A stretch of DNA of 9,720 nt from CAZHUM01 sp046484045 (GCA_046484045.1 JAWOBZ010000018.1:1-9720); one strand, 5' to 3'; positions 1-6,033 are shown, counted from the stretch's first letter. Numbers and translations: made by a program. Notes: a model not told the origin generated them from the sequence alone.

Positions 1-1
1 A

Positions 2-103
2 GCCGTGATCATCATCTCTATCATCGCCGTACCCTACTATTTACTGACTAAGGAACCTGAGACACAGGAATATCAAAGCTACGACCTGGACGAATTCAAG
101 TGA
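2..103 (+). CDS. C-terminal end of a membrane protein (5' truncated by window edge)
   Basis: An open frame enters from the left edge and ends at TGA 101-103. The 33 visible residues are a strongly hydrophobic run rich in Ile and Val (AVIIISIIAVPYYLL), followed by a short polar, acidic tail ending YDLDEFK. This looks like a last transmembrane helix with a short tail. The hydrophobic-then-acidic pattern argues that the frame is real, but too little is present to assign a family. It lies on the same strand as the membrane protein gene at 181, 77 bp downstream, so the two could be cotranscribed, although a TATA-like element lies between them. Confidence 0.55.
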   Translation, partial: AVIIISIIAVPYYLLTKEPETQEYQSYDLDEFK

Positions 104-133
104 TGCAACTCTGACTGTCCTAAGTCGGCAAAA

Positions 134-142
134 AGTTATATC
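134..142 (+). promoter_or_regulatory. Candidate TATA box for the zinc-ribbon membrane protein gene
   Basis: The sequence AAGTTATATC is centred near 138, after an A-rich stretch that could serve as a BRE. A start about 25 bp downstream would fall near 164 and leave a leader of roughly 17 nt before ATG 181. No Shine-Dalgarno is visible in that leader. The call rests on the motif and spacing only. Confidence 0.35.
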
Positions 143-180
143 AGACCCTTCGATAAGATGTAAAAAACGGTAGTATCAAC

Positions 181-1164
181 ATGGATGATCTGCAGACCAA
201 TCTTAAATTTATAAAAGATAAAGTCGAATCGGTTCCAGGCAGTAAATACGCTGTACCGATTTACGTGGGAACGATCTTTTTCGTACTGGTCATACCGGTT
301 ATAGTTTTTTTGAACTTATGCTTATTCAACATCTTGCTCGCTTTGATGGCCATTGCAGTCCCGTATTTTTTCTATAGCGAGAGGAGTATCAAGAAAATAC
401 TCATCGCCGGTCTGATCGCGATCCTTTTGGTGAATATGGTCGGCACCGTAAATCACGTAGATATACTCTTTTCAGAAGAACCGAAGATATTGGAAAGTGA
501 TCACCTGGAAAACGGTACTGTAAATATGGTATACGGAGATAAGAACACGGATTTCAATTTTACCGTAGAGGTCCATGATATGGAAACAACGAATTATACC
601 ATGTTTCTCAACCTATCTTATCAGTCAGGCGATGTAACGTTAGAAGAGAAAACAGACAGTTATGAGATGAACGAAAGTGAGGGGCAGTACTACAAAGTAT
701 TGAATCTTGATGAAAAACAGTACTCCCATCGCTTCAGTTTAAGGGTCAACGAATCGGGAAATTCGACATGGTATTCTACGGAGGAAACATTCGGGCCGTT
801 CACCATATCCAAACGGACTTCTTACACCAACATCTTCATCTTACGATTGACATCTCCGATCTTGTTGTTCGGATTATTTATCTCCCTGATATGGTGGAGA
901 AGGAAATTGGAGGAGAGCAAAAGAGTCAGTACGGAGGGTCTAGATGAAAAAGAAGAAGAACTCGATGATTACTGCAAAGAGTGCGGTGCACTTCTGAAAG
1001 GTGCCGACGAGTGTCCCAACTGTGGTGCCGAAGTTAAAAAGAAGGCGAAGATAGATGAAGCCTTGGAAGAGATGGAGAAGGCGAAAAGGATAACATGTCC
1101 CAGCTGCGGTAAGATGACATACAGCGATCAGGAGAGCTGTCCATACTGCGGAGAAGATCTGTGA
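181..1164 (+). CDS. Membrane protein: 3 TM + glycosylatable ectodomain + TM + two cytoplasmic zinc ribbons
   Basis: This 327-residue protein is not a family I recognise. Hydrophobic segments lie at about 23-45, 46-65, 72-91 and 217-238. The basic loop SERSIKK between TM2 and TM3 and the RRK after TM4 place the N- and C-termini inside and residues 93-215 outside. That ectodomain carries seven N-X-S/T sequons (N111, N126, N138, N144, N164, N190, N194). Its alternating hydrophobic pattern, ending WYST..TFGPFTI, suggests a beta-sandwich such as an FN3/Ig-like domain (inference). The tail holds two zinc ribbons, C265-x2-C268-x9-C278-x2-C281 and C306-x2-C309-x10-C320-x2-C323, separated by a charged helix. 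The stop overlaps the VanZ-like start by 4 bp (GTGA), so translation is probably coupled. A role in envelope sensing or scaffolding is possible but unproven. Confidence 0.85.
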   Translation: MDDLQTNLKFIKDKVESVPGSKYAVPIYVGTIFFVLVIPVIVFLNLCLFNILLALMAIAVPYFFYSERSIKKILIAGLIAILLVNMVGTVNHVDILFSEEPKILESDHLENGTVNMVYGDKNTDFNFTVEVHDMETTNYTMFLNLSYQSGDVTLEEKTDSYEMNESEGQYYKVLNLDEKQYSHRFSLRVNESGNSTWYSTEETFGPFTISKRTSYTNIFILRLTSPILLFGLFISLIWWRRKLEESKRVSTEGLDEKEEELDDYCKECGALLKGADECPNCGAEVKKKAKIDEALEEMEKAKRITCPSCGKMTYSDQESCPYCGEDL

Positions 1165-1577
1165 AACATGGGGTTGCTATGAAAGCTGAATGTGATTATC
1201 GAATATTTTATCTGTTCTTGATACTCACCCTGGTGTACGCTTCTATGATATTTTACCTTTCAGCACAATCCGAGCCACCCGGAGAGGAAGAAGCATCAGC
1301 TGCAATACCTTATTTCGAAAAAATAGGGCATGCTGGACTTTACTTCGGACTCACTTTATTGGTCTACATGACCTTGGTAAAATATCCCGGTGAACTGAAC
1401 TTCGATATCTACTACGTCACGTTTTTACTCGTGCTCCTTTACGCTCTCAGCGACGAGTTACATCAATCCTTCGTGCCTCGAAGATTTGCAACTTTAGATG
1501 ATGTTTTATTCGATGCGCTGGGTTCCGTTGTTTTTTTACTGTTGGCAAAAACCAAGGAGTACGTCAGCAGTAGGTAA
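1161..1577 (+). CDS. VanZ-like family membrane protein
   Basis: This 138-residue protein has about four membrane segments (15-34, 55-73, 83-98, 115-130). It carries the VanZ-like signature: a first helix ending YLSAQSEPP, then K54-x2-H57 in KIGHAGLYFGL, then SDELHQSFVPRR at 97-108 and a TLDDVLFDALG segment at 111-121. Its length fits short single-domain VanZ proteins. VanZ itself gives teicoplanin resistance in bacteria, but archaea lack the peptidoglycan target, so that role should not be transferred. GTG 1161 is chosen because it overlaps the upstream stop and has GGAG at 1150-1153; ATG 1179 is the alternative and costs only six residues. Coupling to the zinc-ribbon membrane protein suggests a joint envelope function (inference). 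Confidence 0.85.
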   Translation: MKHGVAMKAECDYRIFYLFLILTLVYASMIFYLSAQSEPPGEEEASAAIPYFEKIGHAGLYFGLTLLVYMTLVKYPGELNFDIYYVTFLLVLLYALSDELHQSFVPRRFATLDDVLFDALGSVVFLLLAKTKEYVSSR

Positions 1578-1598
1578 TCTTACTTTAACAGTAATCTT
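1574..1598 (+). repeat. Short direct repeat GTAATCTT before the PF04008 gene
   Basis: GTAATCTT occurs at 1574-1581 and again at 1591-1598, 17 bp apart, and TAATCT recurs at 1601-1606. The first copy overlaps the VanZ-like stop codon and the second abuts the candidate TATA element. It could be an operator or chance in AT-rich DNA. Confidence 0.3.
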
Positions 1599-1604
1599 TT
1601 TAAT
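1595..1604 (+). promoter_or_regulatory. Candidate TATA box for the PF04008 gene (near-leaderless)
   Basis: TCTTTTTAAT is centred near 1600. Initiation about 25 bp downstream would fall near 1625, leaving at most about 9 nt before ATG 1634. There is no Shine-Dalgarno in front of that ATG, which fits a leaderless or nearly leaderless mRNA. The same T-run could also help terminate the upstream VanZ-like transcript. Confidence 0.4.
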
Positions 1605-1633
1605 CTGCGTTTCAATCACCACCATGGGATATC

Positions 1634-2116
1634 ATGGAATTGAAAACGGTAGAGATAGAAAAAGAGGAAGAGATGAACGTGATCATAGGTCAGAGTCATT
1701 TTATCAAGACTGTAGAAGATGTCTACGAAGCCCTCGTGTCAGCGATACCGGGTATCAAGTTCGGAGTGGCTTTCTGTGAGGCATCGATGAATAAGCTCGT
1801 CAGATACGACGGGACGGACGATAAACTCGAGGACCTAGCGGTGAAGAATGCAAGGAAGATAAACGCTGGACACTGCTTTGTGATCATCTTGGAGGACTGC
1901 TATCCCATCAACGTTTTGAACAGGGTGAAGAACGTCCAGGAAGTCTGTTCGATCTATTGTGCCACCGCTAACCCTCTGAAAGTGATAGTGGCCGAAGAGG
2001 ACGGTGGAAGAGGGATCGTGGGTGTCATAGACGGGAGTCCCACTGTGGGAGTGGAAAAAGAAGAAGATAAAGAATGGAGAAATGAGTTACTGAGGAACAT
2101 CGGTTACAAGAAGTAG
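1634..2116 (+). CDS. Adenosine-specific kinase family protein (PF04008, formerly DUF355)
   Basis: This 160-residue soluble protein matches the compact PF04008 family along its whole length. Hallmarks are NVIIGQSHFIKTVED (15-29), GVAFCEAS (44-51), NAGHCFVI (77-84), YPINVLNRVKN (90-100), YCATANP (108-114) and GRGIVGVIDG (125-134). The family name comes from structural work on an archaeal member (Pyrobaculum) with bound adenosine or AMP; its physiological reaction is poorly established, so 'adenosine kinase' should be read with caution. The start MELKTVEIEK matches the usual family N-terminus and supports ATG 1634 over the internal Met14. The gene appears monocistronic and converges with apgM, with 2 bp between the two stop codons. 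Confidence 0.92.
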   Translation: MELKTVEIEKEEEMNVIIGQSHFIKTVEDVYEALVSAIPGIKFGVAFCEASMNKLVRYDGTDDKLEDLAVKNARKINAGHCFVIILEDCYPINVLNRVKNVQEVCSIYCATANPLKVIVAEEDGGRGIVGVIDGSPTVGVEKEEDKEWRNELLRNIGYKK

Positions 2117-2118
2117 AT

Positions 2119-3339
2119 TCAAGCGCCGAACTTCGTCCCCATCTTTGCCAGGTCTAAAAGTATATTCAACAAGTCAGTGCCTTTGATACGACCCAGGTCT
2201 CCCTTGGCACAGGACCTTTCTCCGTATCGATTCACGTCGTCGGTTCGGACTTCTCCACCAAATATCGTTATCGGAAGAGGGTCTCCGCTGTGGTCTTTCA
2301 CCGATACAGGAGTGGAATGGTCTCCGGTGAAAACACAGTAGACGTTTTCCAATTGAATGAGTTCATCGAGCTCTTTATCGATCCTTTCGATGAATTCTTT
2401 CTTTTCCACCGCTTTGCCGTCGTGGCCAAGAAGATCCGGACCTTTGATGTTGATTAAAACGAAGTCATAAGATTTCAGGGTTTCTACAGCTCCGGAGAAG
2501 ATAGCTTTTATGTCGGTATCCAACCCTCCGGTTGCTCCATCTACGTCGATAGGTGTCATCCCTGCCAGTTTGCACACGCCTCTGACGAGCGGGATACCGG
2601 CTATCGCGGCTCCGTCGATACCATGTTTTTTGTGAATCGGGATTATATGTGGAACTGCTCCAGCACCTCTCGGAAGCACTACATTCGCAGGAGGCAGACC
2701 TTCTTCGATCCTTTTTTTGTTGACTGGATGGTCTTTTAGAGCTTGATATGATTTCTCGGTGAAATCGTTGAGTATCTCGGCTGTTCGTTTGTCTTCTTCA
2801 GTGTCTTCGAGTGCCTTAGCTTTGTGAGGTGGAACACCGCATTCGTGGGCATCCACGTCGGAAACAAACGGTCCGAGATCCGGGTCTTTCAATACAAGAA
2901 CACCTCTGTGTTCCACCGCTTCTTTGAATATGAAATCGACATCTAAATTGATCTTGTTGACGGCCTCAGCCAGTTCGTCCGTTCCCTCTTTTATCCTTCC
3001 CGCTCTGCGGTCGACTACCTTTCCGTCTTCCATGGTGGAGAAATTACATCTGAAAGCCACCTCTCCCGGTTTCAAGTCGAGGTCGATACCGGCAGCCTCG
3101 AACGGACCTCTGCCCGTGTAAACTTCGTACGGGTCGTAGCCCAAGATGGCTAGATGACCGGTGTCACTGCCTGGTATTATCCCGGGTGCTATCGTATCCA
3201 TCAAACCGTTGATACCTTTCTTTGCTGCCTTATCTAGATTGGGTGTATCGGCAGCCTCCAGTGGTGTTTTATCATCCAATTCCTTTACAGGTCTATCACC
3301 GATGCCGTCGAAGATCACTATCATAAACTTATCAGCCAT
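2119..3339 (-). CDS. apgM: 2,3-bisphosphoglycerate-independent phosphoglycerate mutase, archaeal ApgM type
   Basis: The enzyme interconverts 3-phosphoglycerate and 2-phosphoglycerate in cytosolic glycolysis and gluconeogenesis. It belongs to the alkaline-phosphatase superfamily and uses two divalent metals and a serine that carries the phosphate. At 406 residues it has the archaeal ApgM length rather than the roughly 510 of bacterial GpmI. Visible motifs are the N-terminal metal site IVIFDGIGDRP (D11), the catalytic serine in GSDTGH (S58), YTGRGPFEAAG (74-84), and the C-terminal metal ligands in KGPDLLGHDG (D302, H306), TGDHSTP (D340, H341) and H350. All expected ligands are present, so it should be active. 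ATG 3339 lies inside the end of the DUF92 gene (19-bp overlap), which indicates one operon. Its stop lies 2 bp from that of the PF04008 gene. Confidence 0.96.
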   Translation of the reverse strand: MADKFMIVIFDGIGDRPVKELDDKTPLEAADTPNLDKAAKKGINGLMDTIAPGIIPGSDTGHLAILGYDPYEVYTGRGPFEAAGIDLDLKPGEVAFRCNFSTMEDGKVVDRRAGRIKEGTDELAEAVNKINLDVDFIFKEAVEHRGVLVLKDPDLGPFVSDVDAHECGVPPHKAKALEDTEEDKRTAEILNDFTEKSYQALKDHPVNKKRIEEGLPPANVVLPRGAGAVPHIIPIHKKHGIDGAAIAGIPLVRGVCKLAGMTPIDVDGATGGLDTDIKAIFSGAVETLKSYDFVLINIKGPDLLGHDGKAVEKKEFIERIDKELDELIQLENVYCVFTGDHSTPVSVKDHSGDPLPITIFGGEVRTDDVNRYGERSCAKGDLGRIKGTDLLNILLDLAKMGTKFGA

Positions 3340-4088
3340 ATTATCAATCCCGTTATCATCACGGTGGTCATTATTGCCAACATGTTTACAGTCGACTTAC
3401 CTATAATATTTTTTCTCTCTAAAGTCGCTCCGAGCACGCTGTCGATTTGACAGCTGAGGAACGACATGACGATCCCGAACAGTATCCATTTCATACTGAT
3501 ACTGCTGTATTCTAATAGCCCAAATAGGGTGTAAGCGACCGCGAAGGTATAAAGCGCTCCGAAAAATGACCAGAACTCACCTAAGAGGGAAATACCTCCG
3601 TTGGTTCCTGCTTTGACTTTTTTGAAGTTGGTGATGAGATAGACTTTATCGGATATGATCCCCATCTCGGAAGCCAGGGTGTCAGAGGCTGCGCTGGCCA
3701 CGGAAGTGATGAACAAGAACGTTGCTATATGGTGAGGTATGAAACCGATCCCCAAGATATTATCGTAATACAACGGTTGGTGGAATAGAGCTATCGCCAT
3801 GGGGATCAATCCATTGGCTAACACGTTCCGTGCACCTCTTTCCCCCTTGATGCCTTCCTGAAAACCTTTTTCCTCTTTATACGAAAATTTGTATCTGGTG
3901 GCTAAGAAAGCGCTGAAAAGGAATAAAAGTAGAAGTAATATCCACAATATACCCCCCTGGATACCTAGGATCACACCAGTGATGAATGCAGCGGCGGCCC
4001 CGGATAGGTTCAGCATACCTTTTGCATACGTCAACAAGGCCAGTATAAGACATATTGTAAACACTAAACTAATCTCAAGAATATTCAT
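3321..4088 (-). CDS. DUF92 (PF01940, TMEM19/VTE6-like) integral membrane protein
   Basis: This polytopic membrane protein of 255 residues has about six to seven hydrophobic segments. It shows the DUF92 signatures: KGERGARNVLANG (81-93), ASDTLASEMG (134-143), AGTNGGISLLG (160-170) and CQIDSVLGATLE (213-224). The plant relative VTE6 is a phytyl-phosphate kinase, so a polyprenyl-phosphate kinase-like role in isoprenoid salvage is plausible here, though unproven in archaea. I chose ATG 4088 because AAGGATGA precedes it at suitable distance and the protein then opens MNILEISLVF. An in-frame GTG at 4109 would add seven residues and sits near the predicted transcription start, so it cannot be excluded. 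The gene is followed by apgM with a 19-bp overlap and diverges from the Trm9-like gene. Confidence 0.9.
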   Translation of the reverse strand: MNILEISLVFTICLILALLTYAKGMLNLSGAAAAFITGVILGIQGGILWILLLLLFLFSAFLATRYKFSYKEEKGFQEGIKGERGARNVLANGLIPMAIALFHQPLYYDNILGIGFIPHHIATFLFITSVASAASDTLASEMGIISDKVYLITNFKKVKAGTNGGISLLGEFWSFFGALYTFAVAYTLFGLLEYSSISMKWILFGIVMSFLSCQIDSVLGATLERKNIIGKSTVNMLAIMTTVMITGLIIWLISL

Positions 4089-4090
4089 TT

Positions 4091-4098
4091 CATCCTTG
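4091..4098 (-). promoter_or_regulatory. Ribosome binding site of the DUF92 gene
   Basis: On the minus strand TTCAAGGATGAA directly precedes ATG 4088, with the GG of AAGG five bases from the ATG. It favours ATG 4088 over the upstream GTG 4109 as the start. Confidence 0.5.
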
Positions 4099-4111
4099 AA
4101 AAATAGCACAG

Positions 4112-4121
4112 GTTATAAATT
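4112..4121 (+). promoter_or_regulatory. TATA box for the Trm9-like methyltransferase gene (near-leaderless)
   Basis: GTTATAAATT is centred near 4116 and is one of the best archaeal TATA matches in the window. Initiation 25-26 bp downstream falls at about 4141-4142, only 3-4 nt before ATG 4145, and no Shine-Dalgarno is present. The mRNA is probably leaderless or nearly so. Confidence 0.6.
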
Positions 4122-4129
4122 TTATCCCG

Positions 4130-4139
4130 ATATATTAGA
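4130..4139 (-). promoter_or_regulatory. Candidate TATA box for the DUF92-apgM operon
   Basis: The minus strand reads CTAATATATC, centred near 4134. A start 25 bp downstream would fall near 4109, giving a leader of about 21 nt that contains the Shine-Dalgarno of ATG 4088. It is interleaved with the plus-strand promoter of the methyltransferase gene. Confidence 0.4.
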
Positions 4140-4144
4140 TCCGT

Positions 4145-4762
4145 ATGAAGGACGTAGAAAGGGCCAGCCAGACCTTCGACGAGATCGCCGAACACTTCGA
4201 TATGACCAGAAATCGACCATGGAAAGAGGTCGTGGAGTTCCTAGAAAGCTGTGACGGCTCTTTGCTGGACATGGGCTGCGGGAACGGTCGGCATACCTTG
4301 ACAGCGGAGGAGATGGGCTTGGACGTTCTCGGACTGGACGCATCTCGTAACCTGCTGAGGATAGCATCTAGTAGGACGGATTCGGATTTTGTTAGAGGGG
4401 ATGTGAAGGAACTGCCATTCAAAGGGACGTCCTTCGATAACGTGATCTACGTAGCTGCAATCCACCATCTCTCGGAGGGGAGTGAAGAAAGTCTGAGTGA
4501 GGTAAGAAGAGTTCTAAAATGGGGTGGAAGAGTTCTCGTCTCTTCATGGGCTAGAGAACTAGACAGGTGGGACCTCGAAGAGGATGAACGGGAGGTTTTA
4601 GTTCCCTGGCATCGAGATGATGGAGAGATCGTGGAAAGATATTATCGTCTGTATACATTGGACGAGTTGAGGGAAGAGGTTGAGAAGAGCGGATTGGAAG
4701 TGGTTGAGTACTATAGGTCGGGGGAGAACAACTACGTGGAAGGGAGGAAGAATCAATCATAA
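4145..4762 (+). CDS. SAM-dependent methyltransferase, Trm9/ALKBH8-like (probable tRNA wobble-uridine modification)
   Basis: This 205-residue class I methyltransferase has motif I LDMGCGNGR (41-49), the acidic residue of motif II in VLGLDAS (61-67), GDVKELPF (85-92) and IHHL (106-109). Features beyond the generic fold point to the Trm9/ALKBH8 group: the N-terminal FDEIAEHFDMTRNRPW (11-26), the VLVPWH segment (151-156), ERYYRLY (164-170) and the C-terminal ENNYV (194-198). Eukaryotic Trm9 methylates carboxymethyl-uridine at tRNA position 34 and needs the zinc protein Trm112; archaeal homologues are also reported as Trm112 partners. A small-molecule methyltransferase remains possible. The gene ends a few bases before the SRP RNA promoter, and transcription probably reads into that RNA. 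Confidence 0.85.
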   Translation: MKDVERASQTFDEIAEHFDMTRNRPWKEVVEFLESCDGSLLDMGCGNGRHTLTAEEMGLDVLGLDASRNLLRIASSRTDSDFVRGDVKELPFKGTSFDNVIYVAAIHHLSEGSEESLSEVRRVLKWGGRVLVSSWARELDRWDLEEDEREVLVPWHRDDGEIVERYYRLYTLDELREEVEKSGLEVVEYYRSGENNYVEGRKNQS

Positions 4763-4766
4763 AAAA

Positions 4767-4777
4767 CTTATATACCA
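4767..4777 (+). promoter_or_regulatory. Promoter (BRE/TATA) of the SRP RNA gene
   Basis: AAAAAACTTATATACC spans 4761-4776. TTATATA at 4769-4775 is a strong archaeal TATA box and the preceding A-run occupies the BRE position. The expected start lies near 4795-4799, consistent with the 5' end of the folded RNA. The element begins a few bases after the methyltransferase stop (4760-4762). Confidence 0.7.
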
Positions 4778-4789
4778 CGTTGGGATAGA

Positions 4790-5110
4790 GTGCTCTGCTA
4801 GGTCTAACCGGGGCGGTCGGCGTGCCCTTATACACCGAAAACGTCGATATGCGGGGGTGACCGCCGGGGACGGCGTAATCATCCCGTCGATGAGCCAGGT
4901 TTTGACGATGAGACCTCGTCCTTCGGGATCGGAGGTGTCTTGGAGGTCAACCGGAGGGTTGTACTTCCTCGGCTTTACCATGGATAGTGGGCCAGGCCCG
5001 GAAGGGAGCAGTCTTACCATGGACTACCGATGCTCGATGGGTCGCGGGGTCGAGAAGAGACCTGGGGTCCTTATCGACGTGATGAGCGCCCACCTCGGTG
5101 ACCTGGCACT
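4790..5110 (+). ncRNA. ffs: Archaeal signal recognition particle (7S) RNA
   Basis: This is the RNA scaffold of the SRP, which binds SRP54 and SRP19 and targets nascent membrane and secreted proteins to the translocon. The SRP54-binding helix 8 is unmistakable at 4991-5012: GGCCAGG, then CCC closing a GGAA tetraloop (5000-5003), then GGGAGCAG. Helix 1 closes the molecule (GCTAGGTC 4797-4804 with GACCTGGC 5100-5107). Helix 5 shows pairs 4886-4891/5073-5078 and 4895-4900/5060-5065. A hairpin 4948-4961 (CAACC-GGAG-GGTTG) has the GNAR loop expected of SRP19-binding helix 6. A second hairpin, loop TTCG at 4922-4925, is probably helix 7. The Alu region holds TCGG/CCGA (4817-4820/4835-4838) and the conserved CGATATGC. 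Positions 4801-5100 are 61% G+C by direct count. Exact ends are estimates. Confidence 0.95.
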
Positions 5111-5979
5111 TAATCATACCTTGTGCAGATGTATATACCGACCAGCGTGACCGCCGCACCGATGATGGTTAGCTGGGGCGGGACCTCTTCTAAGATAAAA
5201 AAGGCCAAGAGTGCAGAGCCGATGGGCTCTCCTAGAAGGCTGATGGAAACGAATCTTGCTCTAACGAATTTCAACGCCCAGTTGTAGAGCGTGTGTCCGA
5301 ACATGGTCGGGATCAAAGCAAGGGCGATGAACAGTAGATACTCCCTGGACGGATATATCTTGAATGGAGATTCGAAGAAAACGGTGAATATACCTAGGAA
5401 CAGGGTGGCGAACAAATAAACCAGGAACGAATAGGAGAACACGCTCATCCTCTGCCTCATCTCACGCCCCCTGATCAAATAACCGGCGACTGCCAGCATG
5501 CCGATGATGGCCAAAAAATCTCCGAAAAGCGACCATCTCCGGAAAGAATAATCAGAATAAGTCATTATTATGATACCCAAGAAAGCGATGACGATAGCCA
5601 GGTATCCCTTTTTACTGGTTTTTTCGTCGAGATGCCAGCCAGCTATCCAAGAGACAACCAAGGGGTGGGCCGTTACTAACACGACTGAGGATGCTACAGA
5701 AGTGTAGCTAAGTGAAGATATCCACGAGGCGAAGTGAACAGCCAACAGCAAACCGGTTGTGATCAAGATGAACCACTGCTTCCTATCGAAGCTGGATATC
5801 TCCTTTCGGTTCTTTATGAAAAATGGAAATAAAAACACCGTAGAGAAAAGCATGCGGTAGAACGCGATGGAAACTGGATGTGAATCTGACAACCTGATGA
5901 ATATGGCAGCAAATGAAACCGATACGACGGCGAAGGGTATGACAAAATGTGCCTTTTCCTCGTTTATCAATCTCATCAT
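5110..5979 (-). CDS. EamA/DMT-superfamily transporter (10 TM permease)
   Basis: This 289-residue protein has about ten hydrophobic segments in two five-helix halves, the usual size and architecture of EamA permeases, which export amino acids or other metabolites. The first half contains HPVSIAFYRMLF (34-45), ASWISSLSYTSVASS (84-98) and a helix ending at WHLDEK (115-120). The second half repeats the pattern with GHTLYNWALKFV (228-239), the hallmark SISLLGEPIGSALLAFF (245-261) and the loop ILEEVPPQ (262-269). The substrate cannot be read from sequence. ATG 5979 and ATG 5976 are adjacent in-frame starts. The gene stands alone, converges on the SRP RNA gene with its stop codon at the RNA 3' end, and diverges from the kinase operon. 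Confidence 0.93.
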   Translation of the reverse strand: MMRLINEEKAHFVIPFAVVSVSFAAIFIRLSDSHPVSIAFYRMLFSTVFLFPFFIKNRKEISSFDRKQWFILITTGLLLAVHFASWISSLSYTSVASSVVLVTAHPLVVSWIAGWHLDEKTSKKGYLAIVIAFLGIIIMTYSDYSFRRWSLFGDFLAIIGMLAVAGYLIRGREMRQRMSVFSYSFLVYLFATLFLGIFTVFFESPFKIYPSREYLLFIALALIPTMFGHTLYNWALKFVRARFVSISLLGEPIGSALLAFFILEEVPPQLTIIGAAVTLVGIYICTRYD

Positions 5980-5999
5980 TTCACGGGATAGATGATCAT

Positions 6000-6009
6000 G
6001 TTTTAACTA
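6000..6009 (-). promoter_or_regulatory. Weak TATA-like element for the EamA transporter gene
   Basis: The minus strand reads TAGTTAAAAC, centred near 6004, 25 bp ahead of ATG 5979. This would give a leaderless transcript. The match to the TATA consensus is poor and there is only a GTGA near the ATG, so the call is tentative. Confidence 0.3.
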
Positions 6010-6033
6010 TTTTCCTACAATATTGATGTTCAT

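Noticed and set aside
1161..1577. VanZ-like gene as a glycopeptide resistance gene
   Set aside because: The genome context is archaeal, where the peptidoglycan target is absent, and there are no vanHAX-type neighbours; only family membership is supported.
1498..1779. Plus-strand open frame spanning the VanZ end and the PF04008 start
   Set aside because: It overlaps two well-supported genes in another frame and its translation has no domain character.
3889..4468. Several open frames on both strands over the divergent promoter and the methyltransferase
   Set aside because: They are out of frame with DUF92 and the Trm9-like gene, which have clear family motifs; the alternatives are low-complexity and charged.
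4680..5150. Long open frames on both strands across 4680-5159
   Set aside because: They run through the SRP RNA, whose paired helices and helix 8 motif explain the sequence; the translations are arginine- and proline-rich with no family resemblance.
5190..5202. Run of A on the plus strand as a terminator for the SRP RNA
   Set aside because: It is a T-run on the minus strand, lies about 80 bp past the RNA end inside the EamA coding region, and has the wrong orientation.
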